This document shows positions 34,154-47,112 of a stretch of 64,000 nt of DNA, piece by piece. Both the position numbers and the translations under genes were made by a program. Within the stretch, counting starts at the first letter, position 1. The number at the start of each line of letters is the position of its first letter. The notes beneath the pieces were generated by a model, which was not told where the DNA came from, searched no databases, and was given only the letters and a program-made list of their open reading frames with translations. The DNA lies in assembly GCF_025399195.1 (NCBI RefSeq), contig NW_026252118.1, forward strand, positions 62,001-126,000. Reading direction: 5' to 3'. Origin of the DNA: Umbelopsis ramanniana AG. Lineage: Eukaryota > Mucoromycota > Umbelopsidomycetes > Umbelopsidales > Umbelopsidaceae.

Positions 34154-35859
34154 TCATGAATCTTTTTTTACAGCAGTTGAACGATGACGGGAAGGTAATT
34201 TTACACGAGCTACGGTATCAGTATATATGTTATCTAAATCCATTTTAGAACCTGGTGGCCGTTGGGCATTGTCTATGGGAGTTCTCGTGTTTGGCGTTTC
34301 CAAAGGTTTGTTGGTGGTTTGGACGCCTTCCGTGTCATACTCTTCCCTATTTACTGACACAACAGCTTCTTCTGATTCCACATTGTCGCCATCCCAGTTC
34401 AAAACTTCAGGTGCAATGTGGGCTACGTAGGGCTTGCAAAGAAGTTCTATACTGCATTTTTCGCTAAGAGCTGCAAGCGCTCGCTGAAATTCTCGACGCA
34501 GTCCAAAAATAGAGATGTCATCGGCTGAGTTGCCAAGATTACGAGACGTATCGAACGGTTCCTCTATACACAGCATTCGGTAATTTCGTCCAAAGTCCCA
34601 GCCCTTGGAGCTCTTATCAAGATGAGTGCCATGTCGAAGAGATATGACCTGCTTCTCGTAATCAAATTCAACAGCGTAATGTCTGATGAAAGCATACAAT
34701 AACCCACCAACACTTTCGCTGTTAGCGGTGCCAAATCCGTATAATGAATCGAGGTCATCATTAAACCATGTTGCAGGCTTTTTTCCTTCCGTGTCGTGTA
34801 AAATGGGCAGTATGGGTGGCTGCCGCATTTGCAAAAAATTCAATATCATACAAATCCATGCGTAAATCGACAAGGTGCCACCATTGCCTGCATCGGTAAG
34901 CTGCCTTTGTTTCGCCCAGTGTTTGATGATCATAGTCAGTGGCCGCACTCGTGGATCAATGTCAATGAATGTCCGAACCATCTTCGTATTGTGTAGTGCA
35001 ACAGTATTGTTGACATTAATATCGCACGCTAGGTTCCTAAGTCGCCATAGCGTTTGTTAGCTCTGGCATCCTACAACTCATGACTGCCACAGAAAATAGT
35101 ACTCACAAATCCTTATCCCAAAGTCGCACGATGGGTACTTTTGCCCATGGTATGCATTGTACTCGTTGCATGCCATCTATGTAAGGAAGTTGCAACAAAT
35201 ACTGTTAGCTTATTGCTGATAACTAAGTCATCAATTGACCCCACATACGCTTTTTAAAACTTTTGGCAAGTATTCGAACATTCTCTAGTTCCTTTCGATT
35301 CGTTTCTATGCAAATATCTACATCCGAGTACGTCGTGGCAAGTCTATTTTGTGAAGATCTTGAAATAGGGTAGAGAGCAAGCTTAATGACACGATTACTC
35401 TGACTGGTAATTAATTAAAGTGTGTGTCACCTACCCAAAGACATGAGTCGATATATCGTAGGATGGCCATTCATTTTTCAAGATCTTGTTGATCTTTTCT
35501 ACAAGTTGAAGTCGATGTACATGGCTTTCTTTTGTGGGTAATAGTGACTTTTAACGAGATCAGATCCGTTATCATTGGTGTCTTGGGCGATTCAAGTCAT
35601 ACAAACGATCTTTTACCTCATATAATTCTAGCATATCAAAGCTTAACATGCTTTCGTCTTGTGGATCAAGTCGAGTTGGTGGGGGTTCCAAAAATTCTCT
35701 TCCAAGTAAGATGGCCGATGGGACAGGATAATAAGAGCTGGGATGTACCACTCGAGATCTGTCATTCGTGACGGCAGGCTCCTCATTATGACCCATCTTC
35801 AAGTCTTGATGTTCCGACCGAGAAGCTCTCGATTGTAAAGAGGCTTCAAAACGATCCAT
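34154..35859 (-). CDS. Cid1-family terminal nucleotidyltransferase (non-canonical poly(A)/poly(U) polymerase)
   Basis: Adds nucleotides to RNA 3' ends. Exons (minus order): 35617-35859, 35435-35547, 35249-35358, 35107-35176, 34154-35036 (472 aa). Motifs in order: LLPTKESHVHRLQLVEKIN, FGSSQNRLATTYSDVDICI (the GS motif and the DxD catalytic pair), VPIVRLWDKDLNLACDINVNN (third catalytic Asp), IIKHWAKQRQLTDAGNGGTL and a PAP-associated domain (SVGGLLYAFIRHYAVEFD, with CIEEPFDTSRN). This is the Cid1/CutA-type layout, with a short disordered N-terminus and an acidic, basic-ended C-terminus (RHRSTAVKKDS). The His that gives Cid1 its UTP preference could not be placed with certainty, so A versus U addition is open. 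The ATG at 35859 is the first in frame; the divergent neighbour starts 172 bp away. Confidence 0.9.
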
Positions 35860-36031
35860 TGATAAGTTCAAACGTCAAGTTGTTTCATATGCTATAACTC
35901 GGTAAGCATGCGCGTAAAGAATCCCTGCCACCGGATTGAAAATTTGAGCTGTTGAGAATTTGTGACTTCGCATTTGAATCCGTTCTTTGTCGCCAATACT
36001 GCTGCCTTTGTCAGGTTGTTCAACCACTGCA

Positions 36032-39000
36032 ATGCTGGATCTGAGTGCCCTGCGAGCTGCCGCATTACAGACTCGTAGAACTACATCCGACAATGGTTAT
36101 AGAGACGATCAAGAGGAGGGCGAGATTTTCGATCCCACAAGTCTTGGTAGCCATGACCATCATAATCACAACACACATGGTAATTATTAAAGCAAAAATC
36201 GGTACAAGCAAAGAGTCGTCAGTACGATTCGAGCCAAACTGCCTTTCATTCAAGCTAAATTTACATCTCTCAAAAGATATGTCGAATAGGATAACCCAAG
36301 AAGATACTCTCACTCGTTCATATCGGTCTCAACCTTCTATATCGTAAGCTATTGTTGAATGACGGCATGGTCCATAAGACAAATGTGATTCTGAAAATTG
36401 TTATTTAAGCAGCACAACCATACCTCAATCAGTCGTCAATACGTCGCAGGAAGATTCAGAAAAGAGAAATTTATCAATACACCACAGTAAAGGATCACCA
36501 GTATCAAGTATCACCTCAGACGGTACGTTCTTTTAACGGTTCTGCGCCACCCAGTAGGCTCTCAGTTTTAGCTGATCTTTGTATTTATTAGACAACGACG
36601 TTGAAAGTGAATTAGTCAATTTGAGTGATATGGGTATAGCACCGTCAGCTTTCATTAATTTTGGAATCGCTGAAGATGCCATCGTTGCTTTTTGCCGAAA
36701 GTACGGTCTTCCGATACCCCGGTTTCCAGAACCTAATGCTGAGAGCATCCAAAATATGTCAATACAACAAAATGCATTTGCGCAAGATCCCAAAACATAC
36801 AACACTGATTTGAGCAACACACAAGCACAATATAACAGCGCTGATACAGATGATGTTACTCATCCTCAACCTTACCCAAGTACGGATGACCTTAAAGCCC
36901 AGAGCAATTCGAATACCGAAAGTGACATGGAAATATCAGATATTTCTGATCAAGACCAAGACCAAGACCAAGATCGAGAGGAATATCCAGAGCTAGAGCA
37001 TGCATCGGATAGTGATATTGAAGAAGATATGGAAATAGAAGATTCGGTTGGAACCAGTACTATCATAATGACTGCGTCACGAGTGGATTCAGGAGACCAT
37101 TGGGCTGATCCAGAAACTCAAACTTCAAGCACACAATCAATACAAACTCATCAAGAGCTGACAACCGGTCCATCTTTGCATCACATAGTCAAGTCTACTG
37201 CACAAACAGGTGATCAAAAAGCAAAGAAGGTTGCTCAACGTCCTTCCGCGAAGATCAATAAGCAAGCTAAGTCCCATAGGCAACAGGATTCATTAATACA
37301 AGCTCGCAACATGGATCTTCTCCTGGATGTCTCTCGTGATTCTGAAGTTATGACCGACTTGGCGCAAGAGTACTTCCGGCCCGTCCTGCCTGAACTAGAG
37401 TCGCAACCGCAAAGGACATCGGAGGGAAGAGAAAAGGAGGCAACAGCGGCAGTAGTAGCTGCGACCACCGATACAGATGCATTGACGGCAAGATTCAAAC
37501 AGATTGCGGATATGAAGAAGATGATTGAACAAATGGAGCAGTCTAAGAAGAAGGAGAAAATACTTGCTTCGGATGGAGAATCACCATCTCCTTCTGGTGT
37601 TGGCTCAGTCACCCCGCAGCCTTCAGCCATATATGACCAGTCTACAACAAATACCCCTTCGATTACAAGTAGCCCGCTAAACGAGGACATGCAGGAGGCA
37701 GCGGCCGAGCTTGTTGCTCGAGCACAGGTAGTGGTCAAATCTGCCAATGCTCAACAGCTGTCGGCTCTGAAGGCAACGGATGATCAAAATGTAAATCAGC
37801 TTTTGGAGAGTTTGGAACAAAACGACGAAAGCCCAACAGGAATCCGCGAAGGTAGGAAACATTTCCATATACATTCTAAATGATAACTCTCGTACTGAAA
37901 CTGCGTTACCATCAATGTGATATTTCGTCTGGCATGATAGACAAGAGTTCCTCAACAGCATTAGCAAATGAAGACGTGGTCATGTCTGATACCTCGGTTA
38001 GCGACAAAAATGGAACAAGCAGTTTCAACTCTCCATTCACTGAATATGAAGAACAGTTGAAGTCATTGCAGCAGCTCGAAGATGACCAAGACGAAGCTCT
38101 TCGTTCCATAGAAGCGAAGATCGAAGAGATGAAGAAGCAACAGGAAACTATGAGATTGCAAAAGGAATTGGCTAGAACGAAAGCACTTGGTGTTCGAGCA
38201 AAGTTATCAATGCTACAAAGGGCTTCTGCTAGCCCAAAGATACAATCACCTGTATCTACTTCCAAGAATCCCTCCACTCAGCCAAGCCCATCACCAGCAA
38301 AACGGCCGTCTCCTTACGTGGAGGAAAGTAGCACAACAGGAGAAATGCGGCATGGATCATTATCACGGACGGGAGTTCGACATCAAGCGAAACGTGGAAA
38401 GTTCGACCGACCTGTTGTTGAAAGCATGCCTAATGCCGATGTCGAAGCGGCACGAATCACCATGGACGAAATCATTCATTACCCCCGCAACGATACGTTA
38501 CCACTTTTTAATGAAATTCGTGACCGTTTGGCAAAAGTCATATCGACAGAGGGATTTCGTATCAAGGAAAAGTCTGTCCACCTTACCGACAATCGTCACG
38601 ATCATATTCGCGTTGTCAAACGGCCTCAAGACTTTTTAGAATACTACATGGATCCTCCATCGCCTCAAAACGAAACCTTAGATACCCCTTCTCTCAATCA
38701 ACCAGATGTTTCTGTCAACTTGAAAGATCACGGTCGATCCCATGATATGACTGAATTCCAACCATACCAATCACCTCTTCATCGATTTCGATCATTTCAA
38801 TATTTTGGCGGACCTTCCAACAAATCCATGGCTTACAGCAATCCAGTAGATACCTCCAAGAACTTGTGTGCATTTGAGCTTGCTGGTGGTACTTGCAATG
38901 ACGATACATGCCGATCACGGCATTTTCGTGATTTTGACCTTTCCCCGACTGATGTTATGCAAGATTTATTGACCTATTCACGTGGTGAAAACGATGGAAT

Positions 39001-40268
39001 GCAAATGAAGGATCAAAAGACTTTAGAGCGAATGTTTGCCACTATGGATGCTGCCAGGACAAAAAAGCCAGCTACTTATGTGCGTGCTGCTCTAGACATA
39101 AGACGCCGCAACCTATCTGGTAATCAGCTTCAGAAGGTTAGCTTTATACCATCACCAGCAAGACGTCAAGAAGTGATCAAGCGGAAAAAAGGAGGACAAC
39201 ACACTGTTAAGCCAGTGGCACAAAAACTACCCATGACAAGCGCACTGCAACCTATGCTTATTCCTGGTTCGACGGTGGAATTGCGGTATTTTGAAGTGGA
39301 CGAAAGGAATTATCCTACTGACGCCAAGAACATCCCTGGCTGGGTACGTGCTGTTGTGCAAGCTCTACCATCTAGCCAGTTTGCAGACTATGACAAGGCG
39401 AACTCGAAATCACTGGATCTGAATGCTGCTATCAACATCTTACGGCAAGCGCTTGCACGAAATCCTACGTCTGACCTTTTATGGTGCCTCTATGTAGAGC
39501 TTTGGATGTACCGAGGGGATGAGAAGATGTTTGAGCGTGAAATGGAGCAGGCTGTCAGAAATGTTCCATATTGCTTGGATCTCATGTGGTATAACGTCCT
39601 GTTGGCATCGACAGTTGAAGACCAACTAACAGCAAGTGATAATCTACTGCGATACTTCAACAGCGACGAGGCGATCAAAACAATCGGTATAGTTGCAAGA
39701 GAACAAAACATGTAGGCATTATCATGAACAACTGACCGTAGTGTACTAATCGCATTCCCTAGACGACGACTCAAGATCAAGCACCTTGTTGGAAATCCTT
39801 TGTAGGCAAGCGGCTATCCTTATTGCCAACGACCGGCAACTGGCAGCCAAACGGCTTCTTGCGGGAGTATTATCGTCTACTTCAGTGGTGAGAACTGCTA
39901 TGAAGCTACGCGATCAGGTTTTATTGGCAGCTTGCTATTTTCATGTCTGTGCCTATGAGCGAGTGCCTATCTTAGTGTTTCGACATCACTTTGCTAAGCG
40001 TTATCACAGCGACCAAAGTTACGCCGTTCCGCTTTTTATTGTAGTATGGAACGAGGCCTTGGCGGCAAGTTCATTTCAAGATGTACCTTGCGTAATCTCT
40101 TTTGAGCGCCAGTTAGAGGCTTCTCTAGCTGACGCTTCAGATGCTGACCACATATTATTTTTAACCGTGATCACCAATATGTTAGAATTTCTAAAGCGAT
40201 ATCCGCAAGCTAAATCCGACATAGCATTCATCAAAGAAAGGCTGGAAACTTCCCATTTCTTACCTTAA
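36032..40268 (+). CDS. ZFC3H1/Red1-type zinc-finger protein (putative nuclear exosome-targeting scaffold)
   Basis: Exons 36032-36179, 36277-36343, 36410-36522, 36592-37851, 37941-39686, 39763-40268 (1279 aa). The N-terminus holds the EEGEI motif typical of this family, then long disordered acidic and Gln-rich sequence (a DQDQDQDQD run, ESDMEISD). A coiled coil follows (EEQLKSLQQLEDDQDEALRS, then KIEEMKKQQETMRL). The zinc finger is CAFELAGGTCNDDTCRSRH, that is C-x8-C-x4-C-x3-H, the zf-C3H1 class of human ZFC3H1 and S. pombe Red1. The C-terminal 330 residues are helical, HAT/TPR-like (ALARNPTSDLLWCLYVELW). In the named proteins this scaffold links the MTR4 helicase to poly(A) RNA decay. The last intron has a TACTAAT branch site. 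The second acceptor (36276) is a choice between several. Confidence 0.85.
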
Positions 40269-40525
40269 TGTACAGAGTTTAAAACAAAAACAAAAGAAGA
40301 GCAAGGGAATATCGTAAAGCAATTGCTTAACATGACACCAAAAAAAGAAAAAGAGAAAGAAACTATCAAAAAAAAAGAAAGCAAAAAAAAAAAAAATCAA
40401 TAGAGTGTGTGTCTTTTTCTTATTCATCTTCATCTTTTCCTGTCCTTAGAAAAATAATACCATATCGAACCATACATTCATAATAAATTCACAAAAGGAT
40501 TATACGACATTTATTTCATTTCATT

Positions 40526-41269
40526 CTATTTTTTTGATTGTTTGATTTCCTCTAACAACGTCGAGCGCAGAATGCTTTGCATGGGTGGGCTGAGCTGGAA
40601 GAGCCCATTGGATGTTACAAATCGGTGCGATGGCATACGCTGATATGTATTGGGCTGGATGATTCCTTTACTCAACAAAACACTTCCAAAGATATCCTCA
40701 GGTAGCGGTATGCGACCCCACGGAGGAGGATTGCGTTCATCTGCAACATGTAACCAGCTGGCAAAAATATGAGACAACCAGGATTGATACGTACTAAGTG
40801 GATCATTGCTAAACACTTACCCCTCTTGCTGCCATTCCGCCATTCCCTTCAATGAAGAGTCATCCACCTTGTCAACGTTGTCGCCGATGACCTTGTGCAA
40901 AAGGTCGGCAAACTCTTCGTTCTCGGCGAACGTTCCTGGGTTAATGTCTCCTTCACTTGCTGACCAACCTATGACGGCACGAGGGAAGTCTTCAATTGCG
41001 CTCCCAGAAGGAAGCTCCTTATCAGACAAAAACGAAACTGGATATTTCTTTGAACCAGCTTGATTGTCGTCTGCGGCATAGTAGTGGACATCTGGACGAG
41101 CTGTTCGGTACTTTAGCGGAGAGTCAACACAAGACTATTTTCACCTTTTGTGTGCGTAGTTACATTTATCTGGAGTGCTTTTCCGGTTAGTGGAAAGGAA
41201 TGCAGTTGTGGAAAAGGGCTTGAGAGGAGCCGATGAGCGAAGAGCGTTGGTCCTGATTACTGACAGCAT
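40526..41269 (-). CDS. Conserved-looking mitochondrial protein of unknown function
   Basis: Not recognised. Exons (minus order): 41164-41269, 40821-41091, 40526-40757 (202 aa). The N-terminus (MLSVIRTNALRSSAPLKPFS) is Arg/Ser-rich without acids: a strong mitochondrial presequence. The body has PRAVIGWSASEGDINPGTF, a Trp/Pro-rich block WLHVADERNPPPWGRIPLPED immediately followed by IFGSVLL, then YQRMPSHRFVTSNGLFQLS. Such dense Trp/Pro/Gly conservation is typical of a small folded mitochondrial factor. It shares a 174-bp divergent promoter with the mitoribosomal gene mS45, which supports a mitochondrial role. No membrane segment or metal-binding Cys motif is seen. The presequence exon was found only after choosing the acceptor at 41092, which joins it in frame. 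Confidence 0.75.
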
Positions 41270-41443
41270 CTTGAATGGTGGCCGGCCGACTTTGGGTAGG
41301 GCGGCCCCAGTAGCAGTGCGCGCGCCCTTTCATTCACCACCAAGCACATCTAAGCCACACAAATGGACTGCTTTTTCCGCCTTGTTTTCTGGCTCTCAAA
41401 GTGAGAAACCAACGAATTGTCGAAACAAATTAGTCTACCCATC

Positions 41444-42498
41444 ATGTTACCCAGCAGTGTTCGAATCATTGGGCTTACTGCCTCCAAATGTGCAACACAG
41501 CGAACCGCTCCTATTGCCCTTAGACAATTTCACTCCACCACTTTCAATGGAGAAGAAAAAGACACAGAATCTCCACAAGAGGGAACTGAGCAATCATCGC
41601 CCGCTGAAGAGACCGAACCTGTAAAGCTCTCAAGAAGAAGAAGAAAGTTCCACGAATGGGCCAATGGTGAAGGCAAGAAATATAAGGAACCTTCTCAAGG
41701 AACTACCAACTACATTGCCCAGACTCCATTCCCCATGAACCCCTTGTTCAAGCCCGTACTCCCCCTATCAGACACCGTACGTGAAAAGATTTTTCAACAG
41801 TATGTTTCCGAGCCTGAGAAATGGACTGTGCGCAAGTTGGCAACTGAATACAGTCTCTCTTTGGCAAGAGTTGATGCTATTCTCAAGCTCAAGGCTCAAG
41901 AAAAGCAAATGATGGGCGAGGTACGTGTCATGGCCATTAAATTTTTGTTCCATTGTTTTGGTTTCGTTCTAATTGTCCTTTTTACAGGGTGTCCCATTGC
42001 AAACTAAATTTTCGAAGGGAATGGAAAAGCTGATTGGTGTTCAGCATTCTGAGCGAAACTTGAGAGAGACTTTGATCGAAATCCAGCCTGATGTAAAGAA
42101 GCCCAAGTACCAGATTATTGATGAAGAGAGTCAATTCACTCCCGAGGTAACTAAATCAGCAAGGAGGTGTACAGCTCAAGCGATGAACCGCATATCTAAC
42201 ATAGGTGATTGTATTTTAGGATGCTGCTAAGGTGTTGAACCGCAGAGCCTTCGCAGACGTCCAAAAGGATCTGCTCATTGGTGAATCCAAAGCAAAGGGC
42301 GACAAGTGGATGGTGTCGGAGAAAGAGAGCATCGAAAAATTGCCAGCACAGAACCAGAAGGAATCTAATAAGCGATTTGGATTCTTGTTTGTCGACACCA
42401 GCGTTCATGGTAAAAAGACCCCTATTGTCCGTGAATCCGACGGTACATTGAGAAATGCTCAGACTTCAGAATATGCCAAAAAGATGATTCGCTATTAG
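41444..42498 (+). CDS. MRPS35: Mitochondrial small-subunit ribosomal protein mS45 (Mrps35/Bot1 family)
   Basis: Component of the fungal mitochondrial small ribosomal subunit, the 'eukaryotic mitochondrial regulator protein' family that includes S. pombe Bot1. Exons 41444-41920, 41988-42146, 42220-42498 (304 aa), all phase 0. The presequence (MLPSSVRIIGLTASKCATQR, continuing TAPIALRQFHSTT) is basic and hydrophobic. The basic RRRRKFHEWANGEGKKY block is followed by FPMNPLFKPVLPLSD, REKIFQQY and the helix-turn-like WTVRKLATEYSLSLARVDAI, which is the family hallmark. The C-terminus carries KRFGFLFVDTSVHGKKTPIVR. Start: first ATG giving a presequence. Divergent from the unknown mitochondrial gene. 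Confidence 0.88.
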
Positions 42499-44395
42499 TT
42501 CCCCAAAAATATCTCAGTTATCTAGAGGATAATAATGTATCCATCCCACATGTACAATAAACAAAAAAATAGAACTTGACCGCATTACTTGTCGTTTCAC
42601 GTACTATGCATGAACTCACTATCAGAATCGCCTGGCTCAGTTTGCCACAATTCCGAATGTTAATGCGATGAGTAGGTAGATCGCGAGTTAAGTAAAGATT
42701 GGTAAAACGAAGCACCTATTGTACCGGGATTGAAGTTAGGTCTAAGCACAACAATATCACCTACAAAGATAGTGAAATTTCCTCCTCAGCTTCCATTACA
42801 CCTGCATCAAGCATCTTTTTGAGATACAATCTATATTTTGTTAAGCCATTGAAATAAGGCTCTTGAATGATATGAACCAAATGAAACGGTAAATGCAGCA
42901 TTATAACCTCTGTGCATTGCGTTTATATCTGAAATACGAGGTCGCTAGATTTTTTCAAGTCTTGAGAGACTCGCCGTAATGACATGAAAGGACGAGGCAG
43001 TACCTTAAGTGCATGATATTAGATAGCTCAAGCAAATAGATCGACAAAAAAACGTCTAAGTTTCGAGCCGCAGAGTGCGTAAATACGAATTAGGGCATGT
43101 TTTATTTTCATTATAGCTCATTAGAGCGACATGAATTGACAAATCCGCATTCATCCAATAAAATCCTCGAATGACCTGTTAAAATATGATATGATGTAGA
43201 CAGTATGCACAAGTGTCAGGCCACTGCTTTGTAAAGCCATCAACCATTGACTCACCATATGCAGACAGAAAAAAGCCAGCTGCTCTCGGACTTGCGGTTT
43301 ATTTGCATCTCGTATTCAGAAAGAGGTCTTTTCATAAACAGAACATGCAGTCAGCTTTGAGTGCTAGCAGTCTAGTTGCATGGTAATGATCTCTAATATG
43401 CTCTTTCCATCTACAGTCGTAACCACTCACCAGCGCGTAAGCTGCACTATGTGGTGCTGTAGGAAGCATAGCTGTAGATAATACTTGTTAGAAGAGCAGG
43501 TAGTGTTGCCGGGTGATTAGTAGTTAAATACTAATATTTCCATATCCGCATCAGTATCGAACCCGCCGACTTCGACCTTTTTATGTTTACTTCGTGTGTA
43601 TCGATACTCTCGGCTATCAGATCGTTCAATACATATATGCATTATGCCTAAGGCATATCCTCACCGTACGTCTGCACTGACCATATTGAGGTCTTCTATA
43701 AGACTCTTCTGGAATGCTGTGAGCACACTAAATATCGTCCATTTGTCACAGAATTTGGCGCTACTGTTCAATGCAGTGTTGATAAAGGCATAAAGTAAGG
43801 CAACGTTGACCAAAGGTTAGGCGGCAGAGTGAGCTCAACGGAACAGAAATAAAAAGGAAAAGAGAGTGAGCGAGCAAATCGGATCACACACGAAGAGTCA
43901 CGTGTAAAGGACTTGAGAGGTGGCCAAGGAAAAATTGAACTAAATTTTACCGAGGAGACAAAAAGTCCCTACTTTATTGTTCAAAGAGCCAGCCATAAAT
44001 ATCATTATGTATTAGGTGTCATGCGAAGTACAGCTAAAAAGAATGAAGAGAATTTTTGTCTCCTCTCAGAACCAACAGAAAGAAGATTGTATGAGCTCCA
44101 AGCACAAGCTAAACAGTATTGTGTATGGATGGTAAGAAAAAAAAGACCGCATTTTTTAACACCGTACGTATCAAAGTAATGTCAGAAGGTAGTCACAAAC
44201 TTGTGAGGAGGTCGATGGGATCCATGAGAGGTATGCTTTAAGCAGTATTTTTTAGCTATCTCCTACAAAAACTGTGGGTGAGAATAGCCACTTATAAACT
44301 CCTCCTAACGCCTTGTGTTAAAAGATTCAAGGTTTTCTTAGATCTATATGCTGTAAATCGAGATGGATTAGCGGGCTTAAGCCACAGCAAGTTAA
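42499..44395. other. gene-free accessory stretch
   Basis: 1.9 kb without a supportable gene. An open frame at 43913-44179 (plus) lacks an upstream ATG and family motif. Base composition and frequent stops point to noncoding or decayed repeat DNA. Confidence 0.45.
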
Positions 44396-44469
44396 GCTTC
44401 CGTGGCGCAATTGGCTAGCGCGTCTGACTGTTAATCAGGAGGTTGGAAGTTCGAGCCTTCCCGGGAGCG
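44396..44469 (+). tRNA. tRNA-Asn(GUU), copy 2
   Basis: Identical over all 74 nt to the copy at 22386 (same loop CTGTTAA, same G-U acceptor pair). The flanks differ beyond the leading AA and trailing CA. T5 follows three bases after the end. Confidence 0.95.
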
Positions 44470-45212
44470 CAATCTTTTTATTTCTTCTTGTGAAGATAAT
44501 ATCCCTTTTGCTGGTAAAGGAAGCTGAAGTGACGATAAAAGCCCGTATTTTTAAGGTAACAAAATTTTTTTGTTTAAACAGGTAAACATTTGATCCTCAA
44601 TTAGGCTTTCGATTGTTGGTGGCGCTTTCGCTTACTCACTCTTCTATTCCTTTTGCATGTAAACTGAGCTCTTCAGAATGAGCTATTTATTTCAAATCAT
44701 TTAATGCCAGTAATAAAATGATTGATATACTTTGAAACATCGTCAACATGCGAGTATGGTGCCTTGACTACACCATCCCACCTTCCCCTGGTGGACAAAA
44801 AGTCAGCTTACCACAATGGAGGCATAATACATCTGATCTGAAAGAAATTAAGTTGCCAACAGCAAAGCATAACAAGTATAATACACCGCAGTCGTATTTC
44901 GCGTCCTTACGTATTACCTGGCGTAGCGTGAGAGCTATAAGCTTACGAAAAAGGACATGTTCCGTAATTGTTGGGGTACTCCGGACTAGTGTAACGTTCA
45001 ATGACATACGCAATATCGCTCATTCTGCTAGAAATACAACAGTGTATGTAAGGTATGCTATTGGGTTATACGGCAGAAGCTGGAAGATGCTTAGGCGTAT
45101 AAATTTTTGACAGCAAAAACGGAAATGAAGAAAAAATGGGAATAAACGTGAAATCAAGCCCAGCCACGTTGAAATCAGCAGACTCCAGCCTCATTCACAG
45201 TAGAAGAAGTTA
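44470..45212. other. upstream region of the PP2C gene
   Basis: 743 bp. A 120-codon open frame at 44748-45110 has no recognisable motif and an equally long antisense frame, so I treat it as chance. The promoter of the PP2C gene should lie at the right end. Confidence 0.45.
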
Positions 45213-46837
45213 ATGAGCTTAAAATCTCGCCAATTCCCTACCTGGATGGCCCAGAAATCCTTGCGAGCTCTTCTTCTTGCCCGCTACAGACATTATGTGA
45301 GCGGAAGTGTAGCTAGTGGAAGCCGGCGCGGCTACGCGTCGTTCGCCGGCCACTTACCACGGTCACTTCATTCCCGCGCTTTAGCGCATCCATTCAGGCC
45401 ACCAGCCATACTATACCCCAGTCGACTGAACATTCCAGCTGTGCCTGTGTTTCCTGCGCAACACTACAAGCACCTGAACGCACAAACAAATGATACGGCG
45501 CAGATTCACACTATGCAACACCTGTCAAAGTCAATCCATGCGCAACAGCAATCAATAGCGATGAATGGAATCAGACGACGACATGTGCAAACCAATAGCA
45601 AACTGGAGCAGTCAAAAGGTGATCCACTACAGCTCTCAGTGTTTGATTATTTGGGAGACAAGAGCTTGGAGAAACCAAAACCGTCTTATATCTTCACTCA
45701 CGCAGCAACAGGGTTCCCTAAGTCTGGCAAGCGAGTGGTTTCTCCAGACAAGGATGAAGAGTATGCTAGCGTACAAGTTGGTGAAGATGCTTACTTTCGT
45801 AGATACGATTCATTAGGAGTCGCAGATGGTGTTGGAGGTTGGACTGGCACTACAGGTAGGGGGGCTTGCTGTATTTCCAACCAACATCATGCAAACGGAC
45901 TAATGCTTGCTTAGGTGCTAATCCTGCGTTGTATTCTCGTAAACTCATGCACTATGCGTATTTGGAGCTGGAGAGATTTGACAACATAGATGATCCTTCG
46001 TTTTACGACTACGACAAAGCAGATCCAGTAGAGGTTTTACAGACGAGCTATGAACACTGTTTGGAAGACGCCGAAAAAGAGGTAAGCTGACAACTTTGGG
46101 AATATCTTTTGGTAGTGCAGAATCTTTAATATCATTCATTTATGTTTTGAAAGGGTATTGTGGGATCTTCAACGGCCTGTGTAGTGATATTGAGGAATAA
46201 TGAACTGCGAATCGCCAACATTGGAGACTGCGGAGTATCCATAATAAGACATAACGATTACATCTTTCGAACCGAAGAGCAACAACATTCGTTTAATTTT
46301 CCTGTCCAGTTAGGAACTGGATCATCCGACAGTCCGTCGGATGCTCAGGTAGGCTGATGTTCCAAGGCTGTGATAATATAGCATGGCGTTTTGCTGACAG
46401 TTCACTCTACTAGCGGTTCTCCGTTACGGTGGAGAAAGGAGACATAGTGATTTTGGCATCAGACGGTCTGTTCGACAACTTATATGATGAGGACATATTG
46501 GACATTGTACGCCATCATGTCGCTGCGCATACTATAACTTCAGGTAGAAATAAGGCTCCACGCATTGTGAACTTGGAGCCGCAGACCATCTCAGATGCGC
46601 TAGCAAAACGAGCCAAATCAATCAGTGAAGATTCTCGAAATGTGAATAGTCCATTTCAGAGCCGTGCTATCCAAGAAGGTCTCTATTACCAGGTACGTTA
46701 CAGATATATAGCTGCAGAGAGTTTATACAATGTAGCTAATCCTGTTTATCTTGATGAAGGGCGGCAAGGCAGATGATATTAGTGTCCTGGTTGCTATAGT
46801 CAAAGATAGTGAGGATTCACCAGATAGGAGGTTGTAA
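45213..46837 (+). CDS. PTC7: PTC7-type mitochondrial PP2C protein phosphatase
   Basis: Mg/Mn-dependent Ser/Thr phosphatase; yeast Ptc7 acts in mitochondria on coenzyme Q synthesis. Exons 45213-45855, 45915-46081, 46154-46348, 46414-46692, 46760-46837 (453 aa). The long N-terminus (about 170 residues) is rich in Arg, Ser and His and could be a mitochondrial targeting region; a second in-frame Met lies 11 codons downstream. Catalytic motifs: AYFRRYDSLGVADGVGGW (metal Asp in ADGVGG), GSSTACVVIL, RIANIGDCGVSII, VILASDGLFDNL, and KADDISVLVAIV at the C-terminus. All PP2C metal ligands are visible, so the enzyme should be active. The gene converges on the Dcr2-like gene. Confidence 0.9.
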
Positions 46838-47112
46838 ACACCAGGTCTGGTTCAATGAGACTACTACGATTGTAAATAACATAAACCCTCGAGCCTGAAA
46901 TTTTTCCTGTATTTAATGTCGTTCTCAATATGTTTTTTTTTATTACATAAATGTATTGATATGTTTGGTCTTGACGATTGATATGGCGGTATCATATGGC
47001 ATGGAATGCATTTCAATGAAGTGCAGGTGAAGTTAAATGGTGTATTGCATTTCAATGCAAATGAGGGTTTAAGCAATGATTACGATTATATACAGTATCT
47101 AGGGGCTGTTCA

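Noticed and set aside
43913-44179. 88-codon plus-strand ORF
   Set aside because: No ATG at its start and no recognisable family; could be a chance frame in AT-rich DNA.
44748-45110. 120-codon plus-strand ORF as a gene
   Set aside because: No family motif, similarly long antisense frame, no supporting splice or promoter signals.
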